From DTU036 sp964346475 (GTDB lineage: Bacteria > Bacillota > Clostridia > Peptostreptococcales > Acidaminobacteraceae), in NCBI GenBank assembly GCA_964346475.1, contig CAYFUM010000044.1:1-8381 (forward strand): 8,381 bases of DNA. The letters run 5' to 3'. The position numbers and the translations under genes are program-made. The notes under the pieces are model-generated. The model made no database searches. It had not been told where the DNA came from and saw nothing but the letters and a program-made list of their open reading frames with translations. Within the stretch, counting starts at the first letter, position 1. Each line of letters starts with the position of its first letter. Below are positions 1 through 5,886 of the stretch, one piece after another.

Positions 1-249
1 CCCGGGTTGTCGCTAACTAAGGCCACGGCCCGTATTGGGACGCGGGTCGGGGTCAATAAAGACACTCTGCGCGGCTGGGTGAAAAGAGCCCAGATTGACG
101 CGGGGGAAGTGCCGGGGATTACGAGCTTGGAGGCGAGACGGATCAAGGATCTTGAGGCCGAGGTTCGAGAGTTGAAGCGGGCTAACGAGATCCTGTTGGC
201 GGCTTCAAGTTTCTTCGCGCGGGAGCTCGACCCGCGACTTCCTTGGTAG
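1..249 (+). CDS. IS3-family transposase OrfA, 5'-partial
   Basis: OrfA of IS3 elements binds the terminal repeats and is normally joined to OrfB by a -1 ribosomal frameshift. The visible part has the second half of a helix-turn-helix (IGTRVGVNKDTLRGWVKRA), the IDAGEVPG linker, and a charged leucine-zipper-like helix (RIKDLEAEVRELKRANEILL), ending at SSFFARELDPRLPW. The frame is open to the left edge. A TTG at 7 gives an 80-residue product, but family members are usually about 100 residues long, so I infer that the true start is outside the window. The stop (TAG, 247-249) overlaps the start of orfB at 243 by seven bases, and orfB is in the -1 frame. The T TTC TTC run at 210-216 is a possible but imperfect slippage site. 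Confidence 0.85.
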   Translation, partial: PGLSLTKATARIGTRVGVNKDTLRGWVKRAQIDAGEVPGITSLEARRIKDLEAEVRELKRANEILLAASSFFARELDPRLPW

Positions 250-1174
250 TCCAGTTTGTTGATGACCATCGTTACCGTTTCGGGGTCGAGCCGATCTGTC
301 GTGTGCTCACTGAGCATGGGATCAAGATCGCCCCTTCTACCTATTACGCACGCAAGAAGCGCCCGCCATCGAAACGGGCGGTGCAGGACGCATGGCTGAT
401 GGAAGAGATTGAGCGGGTGTTCTGGGACCGCAGTCTCGGGCGAGGGATTTGTGGGGCTAGGAAAGTGTGGCGCCTTCTGCAGCGCGAAGGCATGCAGGTG
501 GCTCGCCCGCGGTGGAACGGCTCACGAGAGAGCTGGGCCTTCAAGGAGTGCGCCGCGGAAAGGCCTTCAAGACCACCAGGCCAGACGAGTCGACTCCAAG
601 GCCCCCTGACCTTGTGGAACGTGGCTTTCATGCTTCTGGGCCCAACGAGTTGTGGGTCGTTGATTTCACCTACGTGCCGACTTGGTCGGGGATGGCATTC
701 ACCGCGTTCGTCACTGACGTGTTCTCTAGAAGGATCGTTGGTTGGCGAACCATGAACCGCATGCCCACCGACCTGCCCTTAGACGCCCTGGAAATGGCGT
801 TATGGGTACGCGATGAAGCAGGCCAGGACGTTACCGGTTTGGTTCAACATTCCGACGCGGGAAGTCAATACACCGCGATTCGGTATGCCGAAAGGCTCGC
901 CCAGGCAGGCGCGCTGGCCTCGATCGGGACCGTCGGGGATTCCTACGATAATGCCCTCGCAGAGACTGTGGTCGGGTTATACAAGACTGAGTGCGTCAAG
1001 ACTGACGGGCCGTTCCGCACCGCTGATGAACTCGAGCTAGCGACCCTTTCCTGGGTGCACTGGTTCAACCACGACCGCCTCCATTCCGCGATCGGATACC
1101 GGACACCAATCGAGTACGAGAACGGCCACCAGTACCTTCAAACCAGCACCCAGACCATAAAGGTCCCGGGGTAA
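243..1174 (+). pseudogene. IS3-family transposase OrfB (DDE integrase core), frameshifted
   Basis: OrfB carries the catalytic DD(35)E domain that cuts and joins IS ends. The first part, from TTG 243, reads VDDHRYRFGVEPICRVL, then APSTYYARKKRPPS and GRGICGARKVWRLLQREGMQVAR, which is the HTH_21 region. After about 506 this frame turns into unrelated sequence, while the frame beginning VERLTRELGLQGVRRGKAF at 512 continues the protein. CGC (504-506) and GCG (509-511) are separated by only two bases, so one base of a codon has been lost. The catalytic core lies in the second part: Asp at 662 (WVVDFTYV), Asp at 854 (HSDAGSQY) and Glu at 962 (NALAETV), with 35 residues between the last two. Restoring one base gives about 310 residues, a normal OrfB length. 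The catalytic residues are intact but cut off from the N-terminal part. Confidence 0.88.
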
Positions 1175-1175
1175 A

Positions 1176-1204
1176 CAACCCTCCACCAAACCCGGGGCAA
1201 TTCA
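1176..1204 (+). repeat. probable right terminal inverted repeat of the IS3 element
   Basis: Directly after the orfB stop lies ACAACCCTCCACCAAACC followed by CGGGGCAATTCA. Read on the minus strand, the end starts TGAATTGCCCCGGG and continues into a TTTGGTGGAGG run. This has the terminal TG expected of IS3-family ends and sits at the usual short distance after orfB. CCCGGGG occurs at 1165-1171 and again at 1191-1197; since CCCGGG is palindromic, the two copies could pair over a ~20-base loop. The exact outer boundary is inferred, because the left repeat is outside the window. Confidence 0.6.
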
Positions 1205-1221
1205 CAGGACTGGTTCGGTCG

Positions 1222-2109
1222 TCAGCTTGACACCGTCGATTCGAGGACTTCCAGGTACTCTCTGGCCCGGCGTGGCCAGGTCCATTGGTCTATGAGACCG
1301 CTTGGTGCTGCCTCGGGCGGGGAAAACAAGCACTCACGAATCGAGTCGACCAGAGCATTGACGGTCGACTCGCGAGTGACCAGAACCGGGCCACCTTGGG
1401 ACCTGAGGAGTTCTGCCCCAGGGACGGGGAAGGTGACCACTCGGCCTTTCTCCGCGATGGCCTCGAGCAACGTCGTTTGGAAGCCCTCCGACAAGACGGT
1501 CGGGTTCACTAAAGTGGCTCCCCGCAGAGCCTCTCGCACTCGTGGGGCGTCGACCTGACCTCGGATGGACACCACGTCATCGAGGCCCAACTCGCGAGCT
1601 TTCAATCGAGCGTGTGGAAGGCTCTCTCCGTCGCCAAGCATCTCGCCGTCAACCTCCCACCCCTCGGAGCGCAGCCTTGCGATCGCCTGGAGGAAGGTGT
1701 CCCAGCCCTTTCCGGGCACCATTCTACCGACGAAGACGAGATGCTGCGGGCGCCTCGTGCCCTCCAACGGTGGGTCGACAGCGGGGATTGCATTAAGGAA
1801 CGTCATGGTCTTCCTTGCGCCTAGCTTGGAGGCGAATTCCACCGCCTCGTCGGAAACGCCCAGAACCTGATTTGCGGACCCCAACACGTAGCGTCCCACC
1901 GTGTGGTCGACGATCCGGCTGGCGGTAAAGATCAGGGGCGAACCGCTGGCGACGAAGCCGCTCCCGTGTTCCGTGTGGACAACCGGGATCCCGGCTCTCT
2001 TTGCTGCCCGGGTTCCCACGAAGCTCATGGGGAAGAACCGCGTGTGTGTCGACACAGCGTCGAATCCCTCGTCCTTTAGCGTCTTAGCCAACTGCCTCGT
2101 CGCGCCCAA
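1222..2109 (-). pseudogene. GT4 (Glycos_transf_1) glycosyltransferase, N-terminus deleted
   Basis: This is a retaining GT-B glycosyltransferase that would move a sugar from a nucleotide donor to a glycan intermediate at the cytoplasmic face. Counting from the TTG at 2109, it shows the end of the N-terminal Rossmann domain (VSTHTRFF, VVHTEHGSGF, residues 19-52), the start of the GT4 domain (FVGRMVPGKGWDTF, 126-139), and the EX7E sugar-nucleotide motif (E208 in SEGF, E216 in LLEA). It has 295 residues against about 370-400 for the family. The same frame continues upstream of 2109 with GT-like sequence (GKRHFPIADIVSFPRLGATR) to about 2155, then loses sense. The TTG is therefore only the first available start after a deletion, not a natural one. 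The upstream neighbour is a flippase remnant in another frame. The C-terminus (YLEVLESTVSS) looks complete, 17 bases from the IS end. The truncated protein is probably inactive. Confidence 0.8.
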
Positions 2110-2462
2110 GCGTGGGAAGCTGACGATGTCTGCGATGGGGAAGTGGCGTTTGCCGAAACAAGGACCATCGTAACGATCCCGATGATCATGGCCAGCGTTG
2201 TGATGAGGCGTCCAGAGAGGTACACCCCAAAAGGGAAACGAGGTACCACGTCCGTCACCTGGTAAGCGCGAACAGAGTACGCCCCAAGCATCTGGAACTG
2301 CTGGCCTATGGCTGTAGCGAGAATGAAGACGCCCGCTGCGGCGACGCCAGCGCTTCTGGAGACTACGATCGGCATGACGACCATCGCCACGGAGCCCATG
2401 ATACTACTGGCTGCATTCCAGAACAGGTCCCGGCGCAGTTGCAAGTTTGAGGATATCGCCAA
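2076..2462 (-). pseudogene. Wzx-like polysaccharide flippase, N-terminal fragment
   Basis: Family members are MATE/Wzx-type transporters of about 400-500 residues that flip lipid-linked glycans across the membrane. Only the first ~102 residues look like one: a basic N-terminus (LQLRRDLFWNAASS), TM1 around 17-38, TM2 around 43-62, the SVRAYQVTDV and FGVYLSGRLITT segments typical of Gram-positive flippases, and TM3 around 84-104. From about residue 103 (base ~2153) the frame runs into SANATSPSQTSSASH and an Arg/Trp-rich tail to the TAA at 2076. That tail is an out-of-frame reading of the following GT4 gene. The start is a TTG at 2462 behind a GAGAAG that sits rather close; an in-frame TGA lies just upstream, so no longer start exists. 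The product would be a non-functional three-helix stub. Confidence 0.8.
2145..2162 (-). other. deletion junction joining flippase and GT4 remnants
   Basis: Reading the minus strand, flippase-like sequence in one frame (IIGIVTMVLVS) ends at about 2153. GT4-like sequence in another frame (FGKRHFPIADIVSFP) starts at about 2157. Both genes lack the parts that should lie here, about 300 or more flippase residues and about 80 GT residues. At least ~1.2 kb is therefore missing, and possibly whole genes. I see no IS or repeat at the junction. The breakpoint is good only to about 10 bases. Confidence 0.7.
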
Positions 2463-2541
2463 GGCTTCTCATTCGTTAGTTGAACTGGACGGGACTCATT
2501 ATCTCGCAGATTCTTGGGGATTAGTGGAAAAGGGATGGCCT

Positions 2542-2561
2542 TGCTCCGTTTGAGCGGAGCA
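2542..2561. terminator. hairpin in the gap between DUF2142 gene and flippase remnant
   Basis: TGCTCCG at 2542-2548 and CGGAGCA at 2555-2561 form a perfect 7-base-pair stem around a 6-base loop. On the plus strand it is followed by GTTTCTT, a weak U-tract. On the minus strand, the direction of the surrounding genes, there is no U-run after it. It could lower readthrough from the DUF2142 gene into the flippase or protect the 3' end of the mRNA; its role is unknown. The rest of the 174-base gap (2463-2636) holds no recognisable gene. Confidence 0.35.
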
Positions 2562-2636
2562 GTTTCTTGGACGGCTTGCGGTCCCCGTCGTCTCTTTGGT
2601 GAGGACCTGCTGAAGAAGTCCTTCCACTCCGGACGG

Positions 2637-4151
2637 TCATGTCGGGTCAGAAGCTTTTGTTTTCGGCGTCGAGAGGAACAGTGCTATAAGACCCAGGGCG
2701 AACGAGGCCGATCCGCCCCATAGTATAGCAAGTGGCGGGAGGGACCAAGGCGACCATTCCACCCCGAAAAACTTGAATAAGCCGTTCAGGGCGTTCCCGT
2801 TTATCCCGACCGTGTATCGTAGCAGGACTTGGCGTAGTGCAAAGAAGTTCGCAGTCGATACTAGCCCGACGAATAGCCACAGTCTCGGGCTGTTCGGTAG
2901 GAGCATACCTCCATCGCGACTGAGCATCCACAGGAGGAAGAAGACAGCCAGGAGCGGCAGAAGGTAGCGCGGCTGATAGTAGTTGGAAATCGGTTGAACC
3001 CGGCGCAACGTCATCGAAACGACTGGGATGCCAAGCAGGCCCCCAGCGGCCACTATCGAGGCGAGGACCTTTCTTGGATATAGGTCCTTGGCCCCAATAA
3101 AGAACGCTCCGCCAGCAACGAACAGCATGCCCAGCGACGTCCATCCCAGAATCGGTGTGTCCAGCCACCCAGGACCCCACTTCAGCCCCCAGAGATTGGC
3201 AACAAACTCTGGGATCGAAAGGGCATTTGCTGCGAAGATCTGAATCAGTCCCATGTCATCCGTGGCGGGCCAATCCGCGGAAGAGGTCATATTCGCGGCT
3301 TGTCCTGTTGAGAGCATTACGATGAGTCCGACAATGCTCGCGGCGAGTGCGAAACCTATCTCCGGCAGGCGCTTTCTCTCCACCGGGACGATCATTAGCG
3401 CTGCGATGGACACGACGAGAACGTAGAAGGCGGAGTCGCCTCGGCTGGTGACAGACAGTGTGACTCCCACCGCAGCCAACGCCATCAGACACCATCGTCG
3501 CCACCCCTCGGACATCGAGGCCGATAGTATGGCCAGGCTGTAGATGAACAGGCCCGATATGGCCCAGCTGGAGGGGTTCACCGACGAAATGTAGTAGACA
3601 CCCATGGGCACCCACGCGACGGAGGCTGCGACAATGGCGTTTCGCCGCATCGCTGTGTTCGACAGGGCTAGGACCGCTGCAATCGATCCAAGCCCGATCA
3701 CGATGTTTACGATCCGCATTGCGAGTACAGACCTCTCGACATCGTGCCCGACAAACAGGTGCTGGAACTGGAAGTATCCGTAGGGATAGTTGTGTCCCCC
3801 GTCAAACCGGTAGCCCGACACCATCTTTTCGTCGGAAAGCTCGTCGACACAGTCGCCGGTGAGTGTCGCGTTGAACGCTGTACAGGCGGCCGCGCCACGC
3901 ACGGTTTCGGGGATCTGGATTGACGGCCCGATCGGGTCATCGTGATTGTAGACGCAGCCGGTTTTTTCCACCGGTGACGGGCACCAGATGCTCCCCAGGT
4001 GGTAGTCCTCATCTGGAGAGGACCCAACGGGCGAGGAAACGGCCCACGCCAGGAACCCGAAAAAAACGCCCAGAAACCCGATGAGCGCAAGCAGGCGACG
4101 GGCCCAGGGCCTTAGCTGTGCGCGCCTCTCGCGCTCTTCAATTTCACTCAA
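2637..4151 (-). CDS. DUF2142 multispanning membrane protein, probable polysaccharide-assembly transferase
   Basis: This 504-residue integral membrane protein resembles DUF2142 proteins of actinobacterial surface-glycan loci. It has a basic cytoplasmic N-terminus (1-19) and TM1 at about 20-40, then a ~100-residue outer loop opening with SSPDEDYHL (44-52) and holding Cys57, Cys66, Cys90 and Cys101. About ten further hydrophobic segments follow, with VNPSSWAISG (191-200) in between, and QPRYLLP at 393-399. An acidic first loop and a late R-Y-L-x-P segment recall GT-C glycosyltransferases, which use polyprenyl-phosphate sugars outside the membrane. The enzyme role is inference; the domain has no assigned reaction that I know of. 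The TTG start at 4151 is preceded by GAGGGGG, overlaps the DUF2304 stop by 8 bases, and is the first start in frame. Nothing looks broken. Confidence 0.85.
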   Translation of the reverse strand: MSEIEERERRAQLRPWARRLLALIGFLGVFFGFLAWAVSSPVGSSPDEDYHLGSIWCPSPVEKTGCVYNHDDPIGPSIQIPETVRGAAACTAFNATLTGDCVDELSDEKMVSGYRFDGGHNYPYGYFQFQHLFVGHDVERSVLAMRIVNIVIGLGSIAAVLALSNTAMRRNAIVAASVAWVPMGVYYISSVNPSSWAISGLFIYSLAILSASMSEGWRRWCLMALAAVGVTLSVTSRGDSAFYVLVVSIAALMIVPVERKRLPEIGFALAASIVGLIVMLSTGQAANMTSSADWPATDDMGLIQIFAANALSIPEFVANLWGLKWGPGWLDTPILGWTSLGMLFVAGGAFFIGAKDLYPRKVLASIVAAGGLLGIPVVSMTLRRVQPISNYYQPRYLLPLLAVFFLLWMLSRDGGMLLPNSPRLWLFVGLVSTANFFALRQVLLRYTVGINGNALNGLFKFFGVEWSPWSLPPLAILWGGSASFALGLIALFLSTPKTKASDPT

Positions 4152-4539
4152 CCGTCGGGTCCCCCTCTTCGATTTGTTCAGTGCTCAGCGCGCGCCACTC
4201 CAGCCTGCGCACTCTTTCCGACAGAAGTGCGATTTCTTCAGCAAGGCGCCTTTGCTTGTCGTCAGCGCGCGACAGATCAACGGAATACTGGAGCGTCATT
4301 AGCAGGAGGACAATCCCTCCTGCAAACAAGCCCAGGTTGAACGGGACCTCCACCCCTAGCATTGCGCTTAGCCACTTCAGAACTCTGGGAAACACAGAGA
4401 TGATTACGACAGCAAGGCCGATCACGATCCACCAGTATGCGTATCGCTGTTTCATTCTTCCAGCACGTAGGTTCCAAAAGATCGACGCGAAAACGATGAG
4501 GGAGAAAACGATTCCGAGGATGTAGCTAGTACTCGACAC
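4144..4539 (-). CDS. DUF2304 small membrane protein, GT2 partner
   Basis: This is a 131-residue protein of the DUF2304 type. Hydrophobic helices lie near residues 4-24 (SYILGIVFSLIVFASIFWNL), 34-51 (YWWIVIGLAVVIISVFP) and 68-87 (FNLGLFAGGIVLLLMTLQYS). A charged, coiled-coil-like cytoplasmic tail (residues ~88-120) follows: DLSRADDKQRRLAEEIALL and SERVRRLEWRAL. I chose the GTG at 4539 because it overlaps the GT2 stop by 14 bases, has GAAGAGG about 8 bases upstream, and gives the usual family length; longer frame extensions read the GT2 gene out of frame. DUF2304 genes commonly sit next to DPM1-like GT2 genes. The likely role is as a membrane partner or anchor for the polyprenyl-phosphate sugar synthase upstream. 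That role is inferred from gene pairing, not from any catalytic motif. Confidence 0.85.
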   Translation of the reverse strand: MSSTSYILGIVFSLIVFASIFWNLRAGRMKQRYAYWWIVIGLAVVIISVFPRVLKWLSAMLGVEVPFNLGLFAGGIVLLLMTLQYSVDLSRADDKQRRLAEEIALLSERVRRLEWRALSTEQIEEGDPTVE

Positions 4540-5284
4540 TACCGTGGCCTCTTCTCTTGCCGCGCGGTCGCTTCGTAAGGGCGATCGCGAGGGCGAACCA
4601 GGCCCGAAGGAGGAAACGGGCTGACTTGAGGGCACCGTGCGATGGTTCGCCGCCACGGCGCCGACGCATTGCAACCGGTACCTGGGTGATGACCAAGCCT
4701 TCGTGGGCCGCAAGCGTTAGTGCCCCAATCGTGTCGCCGAGGTATTCGGCTGGGTAGTCGTCCGCGAAGATTCCGATAGTCCGCCTTGAACTCAACTTGA
4801 AGCCTGATGTTGCGTCGGTGAGCTTCGTTCCCGCGACCGGCGAAAGAAGAAGAGCCATCGCGCGCATCGCCCAGCGTCGCGGGCCCACAGCCTGGTAGTC
4901 TCCTTCGCCAGCAAAACGGGCGCCGATCACAATGTCTGAGCCTGAGGTGCGCCCTTTCTCGAGAAGGAGGGGAAGATCCGCCGGATTGTGTTGACCGTCC
5001 GCGTCGAGCTGGACCGCCCAATCGTAGTTGTTTCGCTTGGCGTAGAGATACCCGGCACGCATGGCCCCACCTACGCCCAGGTTAAGCGGAAGCTCCAGGA
5101 CAGTTACGCCTCGAGCACATGCTTCATCTGCCGTGTTGTCCGTCGATCCGTCGGAAACCACTAGCACGTCGAAATCTGGAGCCACCTCCAGAAGCTCATC
5201 GAGGACACTCCCGATCACCGCTCCCTCATTCCAGGCAGGGATGATCACGAGTAAACGCTCGGCTTCGGAGTCATCTGAGGTCAT
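4526..5284 (-). CDS. GT2 family glycosyltransferase, DPM1/polyprenyl-phosphate sugar synthase-like
   Basis: This 252-residue GT-A fold enzyme probably transfers a sugar from a nucleotide donor to polyprenyl phosphate at the inner membrane face. Motifs in order: IIPAWNEG (14-21), VVSDGSTDNT (42-51), the NLGVGGAMRAGYLYA helix (68-82), the metal-binding LDADGQH (93-99), LTDATSGFKL (155-164), and RRRRGGEPSHG (207-217), the basic segment common in DPM1-like enzymes. It ends with one amphipathic to hydrophobic stretch (223-237), so membrane attachment likely relies on the DUF2304 partner. The ATG at 5284 has GGGAGA about 9 bases upstream and overlaps the TGA of the preceding frame as ATGA. The next gene starts inside its last codons. 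The sugar cannot be told from the sequence. Length and motifs look intact. Confidence 0.93.
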   Translation of the reverse strand: MTSDDSEAERLLVIIPAWNEGAVIGSVLDELLEVAPDFDVLVVSDGSTDNTADEACARGVTVLELPLNLGVGGAMRAGYLYAKRNNYDWAVQLDADGQHNPADLPLLLEKGRTSGSDIVIGARFAGEGDYQAVGPRRWAMRAMALLLSPVAGTKLTDATSGFKLSSRRTIGIFADDYPAEYLGDTIGALTLAAHEGLVITQVPVAMRRRRGGEPSHGALKSARFLLRAWFALAIALTKRPRGKRRGHGSVEY

Positions 5285-5880
5285 GCTTCGCGTTCTCCCA
5301 TCTTCCAGCGGGGAGGCGTGCTCTCAACTCTCAGGCCCTCAGTGCGCCGCGCGCTTTCCGGCTGCTGGTCGTATGCCAAGAGGACCGACTGCCAAACAGC
5401 TTCTTCATGCGAGCCTATTCTCAATAGTTGTCGTTCCTTGGTTGTGCGGACGAAAACGGTAGTGCCAGCAGCGCCGTCGGGAAAAACCATGCCCAGGCGC
5501 CCCCCGCCAACGGCGAAAGCTGATGCGGATAGTCTTCCCTGGTCCGGGCAGTGACTATCCTCGCCATTGTGCTCCCCATGCGTGGCGAATCGTTGGTCTG
5601 GGCCGTTCGGGTTCACCCGCCGGGCACACGTCGGGTTGATCCCGCCTTGCGACTCACGGACGCGAAGCCAGTCAAAGCCCGGCGCACTGCGAGCGACCTC
5701 GGCCGCCGAGATTTCGCTCGTGCTGGCCCGCGCCGGGGAGTGGTAGCGAGTGGACTTGCTGTATCCAGGCACGAGCTAGCTCGACGTTCCAAGTGCCAGC
5801 GGATGGAATGGCATCACGGAGTCTTCTACCAGAGAGATCCTGTTCATCGCGCCCCTACCGAAAACCAATGTGCTCCTCAT
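5281..5880 (-). pseudogene. unrecognised frame with one amber codon, between acyltransferase and GT2
   Basis: One minus-strand frame fills the gap between the acyltransferase and GT2. It starts with ATG at 5880, 6 bases after the acyltransferase TGA, and its final TGA overlaps the GT2 ATG. Its only interruption is a TAG at 5776-5778. The first 34 residues begin MRSTLVFGRGAMNRISLVED. After the TAG, a GTG at 5772 could start a 163-residue protein. Its later part looks the most protein-like, with FAVGGGRLGMVFPDGAAG followed by TTVFVRTTKERQLLRIGS. I recognise no family, transmembrane helix or signal peptide. The tight, operon-like joints at both ends and the scarcity of stops favour a real or formerly real gene. 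The contrast between codon-position G+C values is weaker than in GT2, which favours decay or non-coding DNA. It could be a nonsense-mutated gene, a shorter GTG-started gene, or spacer. Confidence 0.4.
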
Positions 5881-5886
5881 GCTACC

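Larger units (their letters stand above)
1..1204 (+). mobile_element. IS3-family insertion sequence, right-hand part, inactivated
   Basis: The stretch has the two-gene layout of IS3-family elements: orfA with a helix-turn-helix and leucine-zipper-like tail, then orfB in the -1 frame with a DD(35)E catalytic core. The left end and the first codons of orfA lie before the window. The right end is placed at 1204, where the sequence reads ...GGGGCAATTCA; its complement starts TGAATTGCCCCGGG, with the terminal TG expected of IS3 ends. Because the left terminal repeat is not visible, neither the terminal repeats nor the target duplication can be confirmed. OrfB carries a frameshift, so this copy should not move by itself. 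The element ends 17 bases from the stop codon of a truncated glycosyltransferase on the opposite strand. Confidence 0.85.

Noticed and set aside
504..512. Programmed frameshift within orfB
   Set aside because: IS3 elements use a -1 shift between orfA and orfB, not inside orfB. There is no slippery heptamer here, and the spacing fits the loss of one base.
2647..3180. Minus-strand frame of 177 codons inside the DUF2142 gene
   Set aside because: It overlaps the DUF2142 frame, which has clear membrane helices; this frame has none and no recognisable domain.
5401..5580. Short minus-strand frame with a hydrophobic run (GGAWAWFFPTALLALPFSS)
   Set aside because: Only about 50 codons, with no clear ribosome site, and it overlaps the longer frame at 5281-5880. 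A small membrane peptide cannot be excluded but is not supported.
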